57,112 nucleotides of DNA from Rhodocyclales bacterium (GTDB taxonomy: Bacteria; Pseudomonadota; Gammaproteobacteria; Burkholderiales; Rhodocyclaceae), in contig JAPLQX010000014.1 of assembly GCA_026399435.1 (NCBI GenBank), positions 1 through 57,112 of the forward strand, written 5' to 3'. Each line of letters opens with the position of its first letter. The first letter of the stretch is position 1. A program made the translations under genes and the position numbers. This document shows positions 48,769 to 57,112 of the stretch, in pieces. Under the pieces are notes generated by a model. That model was not told where the DNA came from, did no database searches, and saw nothing but the letters and a program-made list of their open reading frames with translations.

Positions 48769-49140
48769 ATGCTGAATGCAATCACGCTGCTGTTGCTCTT
48801 TCAGCTTGCGGGCGAGGCCATCGCTCTGCTCTTCGCCCTCCCGATTCCCGGCCCGGTGATCGGCATGGCCCTGCTGTTTGTCGCATTGGCTCTGCGTGAC
48901 GGACCGTCCGGCGAACTGCGCGAAACCGCGCAGAACCTGTTGCAGCATCTCTCATTGCTCTTCGTGCCGGACGGCGTCGGCGTCATGCTCCATTTCCAGC
49001 GCATGGCGGACGAGTGGCTGCCGATTGTTATTGCCCTGTTCGCCAGCACCTTCATCACCATCGCCGTCAGCGCGCTGCTGCTGCGCGCGCTGACCCGTCA
49101 TCATCCGGCGGCGCCTGCGGACACGGAGCGCCAGCCATGA
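48769..49140 (+). CDS. lrgA: CidA/LrgA-family membrane protein
   Basis: 123 residues with four membrane helices; PIPGPVIGMALLFVAL near 23-38 and FVPDGVGVMLH near 63-73 are the family signature. With LrgB it forms a two-part system first described as antiholin-like; later work links LrgAB-type proteins to pyruvate or glycolate/glycerate transport. ATG preceded by GAGAGGA. Its stop overlaps the lrgB start (ATGA). Confidence 0.9.
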   Translation: MLNAITLLLLFQLAGEAIALLFALPIPGPVIGMALLFVALALRDGPSGELRETAQNLLQHLSLLFVPDGVGVMLHFQRMADEWLPIVIALFASTFITIAVSALLLRALTRHHPAAPADTERQP

Positions 49141-49880
49141 GCCCGCGCCTGAGTGGAAACCTCAGCGAAGTCTGGGTCTATCTCGCCGCTTCACCCCTGC
49201 TGGGCCTCACGCTCACGCTGCTGGCCTATCAGGGCGCCGTGCTGGTGAGCAAACGCTGCGGCGGACACCCGCTGGCCAATCCGGTGCTGCTCGCCGTCAC
49301 CGCACTGGTGACCGTGCTTTGGGCCACCGGCACGCCCTATCGAACCTATTTCGATGGCGCCCAGTTCGTCCATTTCCTGCTCGGTCCCGCCACCGTCGCC
49401 CTGGCCATTCCGCTCTACGCCCAGTTCGGCCGCCTGCGGCGCATGGCCGTGCCGCTGCTCCTGGCGCTGCTGGCCGGGTCGCTCACCGCCGCCTTCTCGG
49501 CGGTGCTCATCGGCCACCTGTTTGGCGCCAGCGACGCAACGCTGCTCTCGCTGGCACCGAAGTCGGTCACCACGCCGATCGCCATGGGCATCGCCGAACG
49601 CATCGGCGGCCTGCCTTCGCTGACCGCCGTGCTCGTCATCCTCACCGGCATCCTCGGCGCCGTCGGTGCGCGCAGTCTCTATGCGCTGCTCAGGATCGAC
49701 GACCACGCCGTGCGCGGTTTCGCCATCGGGATTGCATCCCACGGCATCGGCACGGCACGCGCATTTCAGGTCAGCGAACAGGCGGGAGCATTCGCCGCGC
49801 TGGGCATGGGCCTCAACGGTTTGCTGACCGCCGTGCTGCTGCCGTGGCTGATACCGCCGCTGATGCGCTGGCTGGGTTGA
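49137..49880 (+). CDS. lrgB: CidB/LrgB-family membrane protein
   Basis: 247 residues with about seven membrane helices. LLGPATVALAIPLY (about 80-93), SLAPKSVTTPIAMGIAE and ASHGIGTARA are the family hallmarks. Partner of LrgA by overlapping genes. Plant PLGG1, which moves glycolate and glycerate, is an LrgA-LrgB fusion; the place beside aceB makes a C2/C3 organic-acid transporter attractive (inference). Confidence 0.92.
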   Translation: MSPRLSGNLSEVWVYLAASPLLGLTLTLLAYQGAVLVSKRCGGHPLANPVLLAVTALVTVLWATGTPYRTYFDGAQFVHFLLGPATVALAIPLYAQFGRLRRMAVPLLLALLAGSLTAAFSAVLIGHLFGASDATLLSLAPKSVTTPIAMGIAERIGGLPSLTAVLVILTGILGAVGARSLYALLRIDDHAVRGFAIGIASHGIGTARAFQVSEQAGAFAALGMGLNGLLTAVLLPWLIPPLMRWLG

Positions 49881-50216
49881 TGCCGCAGAAAGTCGGCGCT
49901 GGCGACACGGCGATTCCCGCACTGCATGCGCCAGCCCGGGCCGTACGCAATTCCGACCCCATGGGCCGGACACCGCAGATCGATGAGGTCTCAACATAAC
50001 CCTGTAGATAGCCTTATTACTTTTTTTGCTGGCTAAGCCAAGTACGCCTGTAATAATCTCCCTGCAGACAATAGTGACGTTAGTTTAAAGTTGCATTGGG
50101 AGGAGATAGGCGAGGCATCAGCAGCCCCGGGTGGATGCTGCGTGCGTCTTCCATTTCCATTGACTCGAAATCAAACGCTGTGCCGAACACGGGCAGCGAA
50201 AATTTGGATTTGAACA
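49881..50216. other. Intergenic region ahead of the cytochrome-sulfide cluster
   Basis: 336 bases. Begins with a copy of the dispersed repeat; AT-rich from 50010 to 50090. GGGAGGAGA at 50097-50105 looks like a ribosome site but no fitting start follows. An imperfect stem, GCATCAGCAG with GGATGCTGC, lies at 50114-50139. No gene supported; presumably the promoter and leader of the cytochrome operon. Confidence 0.45.
49887..49913 (+). repeat. Dispersed 3'-end repeat, copy 4
   Basis: AGAAAGTCGGCGCTGGCG followed by ACACGGCGA, seven bases after the lrgB stop. Confidence 0.6.
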
Positions 50217-51878
50217 ATGGCCGACGAAACCCAAAAAACCGAATGCAAGGACGGTTTTTTCCGTTGCCTTCTGAACCCGCCGAAATGCTCGATATTGCGC
50301 ATGATAGTGATCGGTGTGCTGGGTGGCGTGATCATCTGGGGTGGCCTCAACACCGGCATGGAATGGACCAACCGCTCCGAGTTCTGCATGTCCTGCCACG
50401 AAATGACCATTCCCTTCGAAGAACTGAAAAAGACGGTTCACTACAAGAACCGCAGCGGCACGACCGTGCAATGTGCCGACTGCCACGTCGCCAGCAGCAA
50501 GACCCCGACCGACTACATGTTCAAGTCGTTTCAGAAGCTGATGGCGGCACGCGACGTGATCGGGCACATCAAGGGCACCCTCGACACGCCCGAGAAATAT
50601 GAGGCGCACCGTCTGGCAATGGCCGAGCGCGTATGGGAACGCATGAAGGAACGGGATTCCAAGGAGTGCCGCAACTGCCACGACTTCAAAACTATGGATC
50701 CGGAAAAGCAGAAGGATCGCTCCGTGGTCAAGCATGAAGGTGCCGCTCAGGATGGCAAGACCTGTATCGACTGCCACAAGGGAATAGCGCACAAGCCGGT
50801 ACACCACCTGCTGGAAAAGGAGCAAGGCAAAGCCGCTACAGCTCCGGAAAGCGCGCCGCCGAGTCAAGCACAGCCGGCACCTGCAACGACAGCTAAAGCG
50901 GAAACAGCCCCCGCAGCGGCGCCAGCACTCGTCACGGCTGCACCTGCCGCAGCCGCTCAACCGGCCAAGCCGGCGCCGAAGGCCGACACCGCGGGTTCCG
51001 CCGCTCCAGCCGCAACCACAGGTGCGATCACGGCGCTGGACTGGAGCAAGGTCCCGACCCGCCAGATCAAGGTGTTCTATCCGGGCCAGGCCGGCCTTGA
51101 GTGGGTGATGAACAAGGCTGACCATTCATCCGCGGCGGACATCATCGAAAAGAAACGCGCCTGCGCCAAATGCCACGAAGGTGATGCCAACGAAGTCGGT
51201 GCGGCCATCGTCGCCGGCAAGCCGGTGGGCGTTTCCAAGACCGTGATGGAACCGAATCCGCCGGCGGGCAAGGTGGGCTTCATCCCGGTGACCTTCCAGA
51301 CCACCCATGACGACAGCAAGATCTATTTCCGCTTCGAATGGGTGCCGCCAAAGAACGGCGACAAGAAGATGGACCCCAAGCACGAAGTCAAGCTCACCAT
51401 GATGTTCGATGGCGGCGGCACGGTCGAAGGCAGCGATCAGAACGGCTGCTGGGCCACCTGCCACGTTGATTTGCGCACCATGAAAGAGGCCAAGGACGAC
51501 AAGAAGACCAAATACATCGTCGGCGCCGATCTCGCCAGCGGCAAGTTCATGGACCTGATCCAGTTCCGTAGCGGCAAGGGTGAGAAGCCGGTTGACGGCT
51601 GGGTCGACAGTGAACGTCACATGGACGGCGGCAAGAGCCATCTCAAGGCCGAGGGCAGGAAAGAAGGCAACAAGTGGGTCGTGACCTTCGAGCGCGCCCT
51701 GGCCGGTGGTGGCAAGGGCGACCATGCCATTACTGCCGATAAGGTGTATAACTTCGGCTTCGCGCTTCACGAGGACTTCACCAACGCCCGCTACCACTAT
51801 GTTTCGCTGGGCTATCAGTTCGGCCTCGACAAGCCCAATCCCGGCGTCAAGAACTATATCGACGTGCAGAAGCAGTGA
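50217..51878 (+). CDS. NapC/NirT tetraheme cytochrome fused to ethylbenzene-dehydrogenase-like haem domain
   Basis: 553 residues. One membrane helix (about 26-45) anchors a NapC/NirT domain with four CXXCH haem sites: CMSCH (57), CADCH (86), CRNCH (151), CIDCH (183). An Ala/Pro/Lys linker (about 203-270) leads to a C-terminal domain (280-553) like the haem-binding subunit of ethylbenzene dehydrogenase, with CAKCH (316) and an unusual CWATCH (411, a CX3CH motif). NapC proteins pass electrons between the quinone pool and periplasmic partners. With a dihaem cytochrome and a sulfide dehydrogenase flavoprotein downstream, it may return sulfide electrons to quinone. The start has only a weak ribosome site. 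Confidence 0.9.
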   Translation: MADETQKTECKDGFFRCLLNPPKCSILRMIVIGVLGGVIIWGGLNTGMEWTNRSEFCMSCHEMTIPFEELKKTVHYKNRSGTTVQCADCHVASSKTPTDYMFKSFQKLMAARDVIGHIKGTLDTPEKYEAHRLAMAERVWERMKERDSKECRNCHDFKTMDPEKQKDRSVVKHEGAAQDGKTCIDCHKGIAHKPVHHLLEKEQGKAATAPESAPPSQAQPAPATTAKAETAPAAAPALVTAAPAAAAQPAKPAPKADTAGSAAPAATTGAITALDWSKVPTRQIKVFYPGQAGLEWVMNKADHSSAADIIEKKRACAKCHEGDANEVGAAIVAGKPVGVSKTVMEPNPPAGKVGFIPVTFQTTHDDSKIYFRFEWVPPKNGDKKMDPKHEVKLTMMFDGGGTVEGSDQNGCWATCHVDLRTMKEAKDDKKTKYIVGADLASGKFMDLIQFRSGKGEKPVDGWVDSERHMDGGKSHLKAEGRKEGNKWVVTFERALAGGGKGDHAITADKVYNFGFALHEDFTNARYHYVSLGYQFGLDKPNPGVKNYIDVQKQ

Positions 51879-51931
51879 CGCGGCAATAGATTTTCAAGCA
51901 GTACATTCATCAATACCAAGGAGGAGACAAC

Positions 51932-52510
51932 ATGATGATGAAGTGGAGAGGATGGGCGCTGGCCACCGGCGTCCTGGCGACATCCGCGCTGGCGCAAGCA
52001 GCACCGCCTTCGGCGGCGATGCTGTCGAATGCCTGTGCCGGCTGTCACGGCACCAACGGCGGCAGCGCCGGTCCGAGCATGCCGAGTCTGGCCAGCCAGT
52101 CGAAAGAGGCCATCGTCGAGGCGATGAAGAAATTCAAGAGCGGCGAGCGTCCTGCAACCGTCATGAGCCGTCTGGCGAAAGGCTATAGCGATGCCGAAAT
52201 CACCGCCATGGCCGAGTTCTTCTCCAAGCAGAAGCTCCATGCCACGAGCCAGACACTCGACAAGGCGAAGATCGCCAAGGGCGCCAGCCTGCAGGACTCC
52301 AATTGCGGCCGCTGCCACATCGAGGACGGCAAGGAAGGCAAGGACGACACGCCGGTAATGGCCAGCCAGTGGCTGCCGTACCTGCAAATGCAGATGGCAG
52401 AGTACCAGTCCGGCAAGCGCAAGATGCCGGAAAAGATGGCAGAAAAGGTCAAGCCGCTGTCGGGCGACGACCTGGAAGCTCTGCTCCACTTCTACGCCAG
52501 CGTGAAATAA
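51932..52510 (+). CDS. Periplasmic dihaem cytochrome c (FccA/SoxE-like)
   Basis: 192 residues with a signal peptide (WALATGVLATSALAQA). Two cytochrome c domains carry CAGCH (near 35) and CGRCH (near 125); the second domain holds a Met-rich stretch (SGKRKMPEKMAEKVKPL) that can supply the sixth ligand. AAGGAGGAGA precedes three consecutive ATG codons. It ends 13 bases before the sulfide dehydrogenase flavoprotein gene, so it is the expected cytochrome subunit or acceptor of that enzyme. Confidence 0.92.
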   Translation: MMMKWRGWALATGVLATSALAQAAPPSAAMLSNACAGCHGTNGGSAGPSMPSLASQSKEAIVEAMKKFKSGERPATVMSRLAKGYSDAEITAMAEFFSKQKLHATSQTLDKAKIAKGASLQDSNCGRCHIEDGKEGKDDTPVMASQWLPYLQMQMAEYQSGKRKMPEKMAEKVKPLSGDDLEALLHFYASVK

Positions 52511-52523
52511 GGGAGAACATGAC

Positions 52524-53801
52524 ATGACACTGGATCGCAGAAGTTTCCTGAAGTTGGTGGGCGCCGGCGCCGGCGCAGTTGGTCTGCCGCTGATCGGCCA
52601 AGCCGCCGAACTGATGCCCAAGTCGGGCAAGCGCGTCGTCGTGGTCGGTGGCGGCTACGGCGGCACCATCGCCGCCAAGTACGTCCGCATGATGGACAAG
52701 AGCATCGAAGTGGTGCTGATCGAGCGCAACGATCATTTCGTATCGTGCCCGTTCAGCAATCTTTATCTCGGCGGCCTCCTCCCCGATCTCAACACACTGA
52801 CCATCAAGTACGACAAGCTCGCCGCAAATCACGGCGTCAAGGTCGTGCAGGCGGAAGTCACCGGCATCGATCCCGCAGCCAAGGTGGTCACCACCTCGAA
52901 GGGCACGCTCAGCTATGACCGCCTGGTGCTCTCGCCCGGCATCGATTTCCGGCTCGATGAAATGAAGGGTTACGACGACGCCGCGATGGAAGTCATGCCA
53001 CATGCATGGAAGGCCGGCCCGCAGACGGTCCTCCTGCGCAAGCAACTGGAGGCCATGAAGCCCGGCGGCAACGTGGTGATTTCCATCCCCCTCGCGCCCT
53101 TCCGCTGCCCGCCCGGCCCCTACGAGCGGGCCAGCATGGTTGCGATGTACCTCAAGCAGCACAAGCCGGGCTCCAAGGTCATCGTTCTCGATGCCAACCC
53201 GGACATCGTCTCCAAGAAGGGCCTCTTCCTCAAGGGCTGGAAGAAGCACTACGACGCGATCATTGACTACCGTCCGGCCAAGAAGGTCACGGAAGTGGAC
53301 ACTGGCAAGATGGCCGTGATGATCGAGGGCCTCGAAGAAGTACAGGGCGCTGTCATCAACGTCATTCCGCCGCAGAAGGCCGGACATATCGCTCACGCGG
53401 CAGGCCTGGTGGGTGCCGACAAGAAGTGGTGCCCGGTCAATCCAACGACCTTCGAATCCACCCTGCACAAGGACATCCATGTCATCGGCGATTCCTCGAT
53501 CGCCGGCGCAATGCCCAAGTCCGGCTACTCGGCCAACTCGGAAGCCAAGGTCTGCGCCACCAACATCGTGGCGCTGATGAACGGCAAGGAGGTCACCGAA
53601 ATGTCCGCCATCAACACCTGCTACAGCTTCCTGTCCGCCAAGGAGGCCGTCAGTGTGACGGGCGTCTACAAGGTGAATGCGGAGAAACAGGCCATCGAGG
53701 GGGTCGCGGGCTCGGTTGCCGTATCTCCAGATCTCTCCGAGGTCGAAGCAATCTACGCCGAAAGCTGGCTGAGGAACATCCTCACCGAAATGTCGACCTG
53801 A
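52524..53801 (+). CDS. fccB: Flavocytochrome c sulfide dehydrogenase, flavoprotein subunit
   Basis: 425 residues with a Tat signal (DRRSFLKLVGAGAG). FAD-binding VVVVGGGYGGTIAAKYV near 38-54; C75 in VSCPFSN matches the covalent FAD cysteine, and C195 (APFRCPPGPYERAS) and C366 (INTCYSFLS) match the redox disulfide. It oxidises sulfide in the periplasm and passes electrons to cytochrome c. The gene symbol follows the FccB/SoxF family; a copper-chaperone-like SoxF role is the alternative. Ends before a strong terminator. Confidence 0.93.
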   Translation: MTLDRRSFLKLVGAGAGAVGLPLIGQAAELMPKSGKRVVVVGGGYGGTIAAKYVRMMDKSIEVVLIERNDHFVSCPFSNLYLGGLLPDLNTLTIKYDKLAANHGVKVVQAEVTGIDPAAKVVTTSKGTLSYDRLVLSPGIDFRLDEMKGYDDAAMEVMPHAWKAGPQTVLLRKQLEAMKPGGNVVISIPLAPFRCPPGPYERASMVAMYLKQHKPGSKVIVLDANPDIVSKKGLFLKGWKKHYDAIIDYRPAKKVTEVDTGKMAVMIEGLEEVQGAVINVIPPQKAGHIAHAAGLVGADKKWCPVNPTTFESTLHKDIHVIGDSSIAGAMPKSGYSANSEAKVCATNIVALMNGKEVTEMSAINTCYSFLSAKEAVSVTGVYKVNAEKQAIEGVAGSVAVSPDLSEVEAIYAESWLRNILTEMST

Positions 53802-53818
53802 TTGCTGCTTCCCGCTCC

Positions 53819-53850
53819 AAAAAAAACCCCGCTGCGGCGGGGTTTGTTTT
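53819..53850. terminator. Terminator of the cytochrome-sulfide cluster
   Basis: ACCCCGC-TGCG-GCGGGGT flanked by an A-run on the left and a T-rich run on the right; serves fccB and possibly the convergent cytochrome gene. Confidence 0.88.
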
Positions 53851-53860
53851 TGGCTCAGCC

Positions 53861-53889
53861 AGACGTCGGCGCTGGCGGTACGGCGAGAA
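53861..53889 (+). repeat. Dispersed 3'-end repeat, copy 5
   Basis: AGACGTCGGCGCTGGCGGTA followed by CGGCGAGAA, between the convergent fccB and cytochrome genes. Confidence 0.65.
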
Positions 53890-53892
53890 AGG

Positions 53893-54507
53893 TTATTGCA
53901 GGCCGCCGATATAGATGGCGACGGCGCGCGTCTCCAGCTCCGTCAACTTCGCGGCAACCGTATGCATGACGGCGTTATCATTGGTCCGCTCCCGCTTGCT
54001 GAACTCCTTCAACTGGATTTCGAGGTAGGCCGGATGCTGCCCCGCCAGTCGTGGAAGTTGCTGTGTGCCGTGTCCATTGGCACCGTGACAGGAGGCGCAG
54101 GCAGGCACCCCGGAGTAGGAATTTCCGCGCTGGAAAATAAACTTGCCAACGGCCGCAAAATCGCTGTCCCCCGGCTGACGGGATGCCGCCTTCCTGCTCG
54201 CAAAGAAAGCCGCCAGACCCGCGATATCCTCGTCCTGCAAGCCTTTGGCCATCTCCGCCATGGTCTCGCTCTTGCGCCGGCCATCGCGAAAATCCTTCAA
54301 CTGCTTGGCAATGTAGTCCGGATGCTGCGCGGCAAGACGCGGATACACGGCGCTGGCGCTTTCGCCTTCCGGTCCGTGACACAAGGCGCAACGTGATGCG
54401 ACGATCTCGGCGACGCGCGGCGAGCTTGGAACTGCAGGCGCAGCAGCGGCCTGCACCGCAAGCATGAGGCCGACGGAGATCAAAGACAGTTTGGCATAGG
54501 TGACCAT
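53893..54507 (-). CDS. Dihaem cytochrome c4-type protein
   Basis: 204 residues with a signal peptide (LSLISVGLMLAVQAAAA). Two homologous cytochrome c domains with CALCH (near 40) and CASCH (near 140), and PRLAAQHPDYIAKQLKDFRDG / PRLAGQHPAYLEIQLKEFSK repeated in each half, the c4 pattern. It is a periplasmic electron carrier towards terminal oxidases. Convergent with fccB, so separately transcribed, yet it may accept electrons from the same pathway. Confidence 0.93.
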   Translation of the reverse strand: MVTYAKLSLISVGLMLAVQAAAAPAVPSSPRVAEIVASRCALCHGPEGESASAVYPRLAAQHPDYIAKQLKDFRDGRRKSETMAEMAKGLQDEDIAGLAAFFASRKAASRQPGDSDFAAVGKFIFQRGNSYSGVPACASCHGANGHGTQQLPRLAGQHPAYLEIQLKEFSKRERTNDNAVMHTVAAKLTELETRAVAIYIGGLQ

Positions 54508-54535
54508 GCGCTTCCCTTCTTGTCTGACCGGAAAC

Positions 54536-54994
54536 CTATCCGGCTACGCCCGTGCTGCCGAAACCTCCCGCGCCGCGGTCGCTGGCGGGAAATTCATCTA
54601 CGACATTGAAGGCCACCTGCACCACCGGCACCACCACCAGTTGTGCCAGGCGATCCAGCGGGTTCAATGTGAAAGTGTCGTGGCCGCGGTTCCAGGTCGA
54701 GACGAAGATCTCGCCCTGGTAATCGGAATCAATCAGCCCCACCAGATTGCCCAGCACGATGCCGTGCTTGTGGCCCAGACCCGAGCGCGGCAGGATCATC
54801 GCCGCCAAGGCCGGGTTCGAAAGATGAATGGCAATCCCGGTCGGGATCAGAATGGTTTCACCCGGGTGAATCTTTATCGCCATTTCGATGCAGGCGCGCA
54901 AGTCGATGCCGGCCGACCCGGGCGTGGCGTATTGCGGAGCGTATCGATCGTCTTTCAGACGGTCGTCGAGTATCTTGAGGTCAATGCTGGCCAT
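54536..54994 (-). CDS. dut: dUTP diphosphatase
   Basis: 152 residues. All five dUTPase motifs are visible: [42 protein letters not shown] and the C-terminal [11 protein letters not shown]. It hydrolyses dUTP to dUMP and PPi, preventing uracil in DNA. It overlaps the end of coaBC by 14 bases, as in other proteobacteria. Confidence 0.97.
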   Translation of the reverse strand: MASIDLKILDDRLKDDRYAPQYATPGSAGIDLRACIEMAIKIHPGETILIPTGIAIHLSNPALAAMILPRSGLGHKHGIVLGNLVGLIDSDYQGEIFVSTWNRGHDTFTLNPLDRLAQLVVVPVVQVAFNVVDEFPASDRGAGGFGSTGVAG

Positions 54995-56183
54995 GCCGCT
55001 TCTCCATCAGGCTGGCGATATGCGCAACGATGCCGCGCGCCACCTCGGACTTGTCCGCCGGCGGCAGGACATGCGCACCCGCGGCGTCGAACAGGGTCAC
55101 CGCGTTGGTATCGCCGCCCAACCCATCTTGGACCAGATTGCCGACCACCAGCCCGAGTTTTTTGGCGACGCGTTTGCCTTCCGCGTAGGCGGCGAGATCC
55201 CGACTCTCCGCAGCAAAACCGACACAAAACGGCGCATCGGGCCGCGCCGCCACTTCGGCAAGGATGTCGGGATTGGCTTCGAGTTCCAGTGCAAGGCTGT
55301 CCGGGCCCTTCTTGATCTTGTGCGCTGCAGCCTGCCGTGGCCGGTAGTCGGCCACCGCCGCAACGCCTATGAACACGCTCTGCCCCGGCAGTGCCTGCAT
55401 CACGGCCTCACGCATTTGCAGGGCGCTCTGCACATCGACGCGACGCACTCCGCGGGGCGTGGGGAGCGCAACCGGACCGGCAATCAGCGTCACCTCCGCG
55501 CCCGCCTCGACACAGGCGCGCGCCAAGGAAAAACCCATCTTGCCCGAACTGGAGTTGGTGAGGCCGCGCACCGGATCAAGCGCTTCGAAGGTCGGCCCGG
55601 CGGTCAGCAGGACACGCTTGCCGGCGAGAGGTTTCGCTTGCATGGATGCATACAGGTCATCGAACAGTTCGGAGGCTTCGAGCATGCGTCCGGCGCCCGT
55701 TTCACCGCAAGCTTGTTCTCCATGCGCGGGACCGAGAATGCTCACGCCATCGGCACGCAGTTGCGCAACATTGCGTTGCGTGGCCGGGTTTTCCCACATC
55801 TGCCGGTTCATGGCAGGGGCCACCAGCAGGGGGCAATTCCGGGCCAGGCAAAGCGTGGAAAGCAGGTCATCGGCAAGGCCGTGCGCCAGTTTGGCGAGAA
55901 AGTCCGCCGTCGCCGGGGCTACCAGCAGGGCCGCCGCGCCGCGCGTGAGATCGATGTGCGCCATGCCGTTGTCCATGCGCTCGTCCCATAGCGCCTGCCA
56001 GACGCGGCGACCGGTGAGCGCCTGGAAAGTGGCCACACCGACGAACTGCGCGCCTGCGGTCGTCAGGACCACATCCACCTCTGCGCCGGCCTTGATCAAC
56101 AGGCGCGCGAGTTCAGCTGCCTTGTAGGCCGCCACGCCACCGGTGACGCCAAGCACAATGCGTTTGCCCTGAAATTCATTCAT
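54981..56183 (-). CDS. coaBC: Bifunctional phosphopantothenoylcysteine decarboxylase/synthetase
   Basis: 400 residues. CoaC half (1-190): flavin-binding [18 protein letters not shown], His in [16 protein letters not shown] substrate loop and the catalytic-loop GETGAGRM. CoaB half (190-400): [35 protein letters not shown] and KIKK. It carries out two steps of coenzyme A synthesis. ATG at 56183 fits the family start [16 protein letters not shown]. Divergent from radC. Confidence 0.96.
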   Translation of the reverse strand: MNEFQGKRIVLGVTGGVAAYKAAELARLLIKAGAEVDVVLTTAGAQFVGVATFQALTGRRVWQALWDERMDNGMAHIDLTRGAAALLVAPATADFLAKLAHGLADDLLSTLCLARNCPLLVAPAMNRQMWENPATQRNVAQLRADGVSILGPAHGEQACGETGAGRMLEASELFDDLYASMQAKPLAGKRVLLTAGPTFEALDPVRGLTNSSSGKMGFSLARACVEAGAEVTLIAGPVALPTPRGVRRVDVQSALQMREAVMQALPGQSVFIGVAAVADYRPRQAAAHKIKKGPDSLALELEANPDILAEVAARPDAPFCVGFAAESRDLAAYAEGKRVAKKLGLVVGNLVQDGLGGDTNAVTLFDAAGAHVLPPADKSEVARGIVAHIASLMEKRHGQH

Positions 56184-56229
56184 GACATTAAAATCCCGCC
56201 AATCGGCAATCAAGCGGGGATTCTAAACC

Positions 56230-56910
56230 ATGGCCATACGCGATTGGCCCGCGGCGGAACGCCCGCGCGAGCGACTGGCCCAGCAAGGCGCAGCGGCGCT
56301 CTCGGACGCAGAGTTGCTGGCGATCTTTTTGCGCGTCGGCATCCGCGGCAAAAGTGCGGTGGATCTGGCCCGCGAACTACTGGCAAGCTTCGATGGCGAT
56401 CTGGCCCGCCTTGCCGCCGCCGGCACGAAGGATCTGGCCCGCCTTCCCGGTATCGGACCCGCCAAAGCCGCGCAACTCGCCGCCACCATGGAACTGGCAC
56501 GCCGTGCGCTCGCCGGGTCGCTCAAGACAAAAGACACGCTGGCCTCGCCACAAGCCGTACGCGACTGGCTGCGCCTGTCGCTCGGCAACCTGGAGCACGA
56601 GGTCTTCGTCGCCTTGTGGCTGGATGCCCAGAACCGGCTGATCGCCAGCGAGGAGTTGTTCCGCGGAACGCTGACCCAAACCAGCGTTTATCCGCGCGAA
56701 GTCGTCAAGCGGGCGCTGCTGCACAATGCCGGCGCCGTGATCCTCGCCCACAACCACCCTTCCGGCCTCGCCGAACCTTCACGCGCCGACGAAGTGCTCA
56801 CTTCATCACTGAAGCAGGCTCTGGCGCTGATAGACGTAAAGCTGCTGGACCATTTCATCGTGACAGGGAGCGCAGATCCATTGTCCTTCGCTGAACGCGG
56901 CCTGATTTGA
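56230..56910 (+). CDS. radC: RadC-family (YsdA/YicR) protein
   Basis: 226 residues. Helix-hairpin-helix [12 protein letters not shown] near 75-86 and an MPN/JAMM domain with zinc motif LAHNHPSG near 173-180 and acidic SRADEVLT. Despite the name, a role in DNA repair is not established. The order coaBC/radC/rpmB is conserved in many proteobacteria. ATG at 56230. Confidence 0.95.
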   Translation: MAIRDWPAAERPRERLAQQGAAALSDAELLAIFLRVGIRGKSAVDLARELLASFDGDLARLAAAGTKDLARLPGIGPAKAAQLAATMELARRALAGSLKTKDTLASPQAVRDWLRLSLGNLEHEVFVALWLDAQNRLIASEELFRGTLTQTSVYPREVVKRALLHNAGAVILAHNHPSGLAEPSRADEVLTSSLKQALALIDVKLLDHFIVTGSADPLSFAERGLI

Positions 56911-56984
56911 CAAAAGGATTGATTTTTTGGGTCATTGCTTGGTAAACTAGCGAGCTTTGCGAAATCAGCATTCAGGAGCACTAC

Positions 56985-57112
56985 ATGTCTCGCGTATGTC
57001 AAGTGACGGGCAAGGCCCCGATGGTAGGGAACAACGTGTCCCACGCCAACAACAAGACCAAGCGTCGCTTTCTGCCTAACCTGCACAGCCGCCGCTTCTG
57101 GATCGAAACCGA
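56985..57112 (+). CDS. rpmB: Large-subunit ribosomal protein L28 (3' cut by window edge)
   Basis: 42 codons are visible: [19 protein letters not shown], then [20 protein letters not shown]. This is L28, a basic protein of the large ribosomal subunit. TTCAGGAGCA gives the ribosome site. rpmG is normally the next gene, beyond the window. Confidence 0.96.
   Translation, partial: MSRVCQVTGKAPMVGNNVSHANNKTKRRFLPNLHSRRFWIET

Overview
The window is a piece of a GC-rich (roughly 60-65 %) betaproteobacterial chromosome. Gene content and order fit the Rhodocyclales / Sterolibacteriaceae-Sulfuritalea area: exbB-exbD-lpxK-trm112-kdsB-adk in one operon, aceK next to divergent icd, an argD-argF-argG run, ppnP with a DUF2788 gene, and a sulfide-oxidising flavocytochrome c cluster. 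The species-level guess is inference. I saw no rRNA, tRNA, CRISPR array or intact transposase.

Layout. 1-4.1 kb: end of an acyl-CoA dehydrogenase, an acyl-CoA ligase and a receiver-GGDEF protein. 4.2-8.0 kb: an accessory stretch with an AT-richer ATPase/STAS-like gene, a GNAT acetyltransferase, the XRE regulator plus Fic pair known as mobile mystery proteins A and B (with three evenly spaced operator-like palindromes), and an antitoxin followed by an apparently internally deleted toxin. 8.0-14.0 kb: Tat-exported aldo/keto reductase, two unrecognised membrane proteins, thiolase, CobD/CbiB-like protein, Nudix hydrolase and glutamine amidotransferase. 14.1-18.5 kb: yajQ, ppnP, a DUF2788 gene and argG-argF-argD. 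18.6-23.6 kb: orphan ParA, small hypothetical, rpsT/murJ divergent pair, ggt.

23.6-32.2 kb is an energy and envelope block: a proton-pumping pyrophosphatase divergent from a PPi-dependent phosphofructokinase, which converges on an ATP-type phosphofructokinase at the end of the exbB-to-adk operon. 32.7-38.4 kb: xseA, sodB, slyX, a DUF192 gene, a small Ala/Lys-rich exported protein, rluE and aceK. 38.5-48.7 kb carries the isocitrate branch point and glyoxylate shunt (icd, aceK, aceA, aceB, with a LysR gene divergent from aceB), interleaved with cold-shock protein, clpS-clpA and rraA. A palindrome with core GTCTTATATAAGAC occurs twice before aceA, one copy touching the -35 box. lrgA-lrgB follow aceB and may move small organic acids.

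50.2-54.5 kb is the most distinctive functional cluster: a membrane-anchored NapC/NirT-type tetraheme cytochrome fused through an Ala/Pro linker to an ethylbenzene-dehydrogenase-like haem domain, a periplasmic dihaem cytochrome c, and a Tat-exported flavocytochrome c sulfide dehydrogenase flavoprotein, with a cytochrome c4-like gene converging. The window closes with dut, coaBC, radC and the start of rpmB. A short dispersed repeat (core CGGCGCTGGCGGTACGG) occurs at five gene 3' ends and explains intergenic sequence that gene annotation leaves over.
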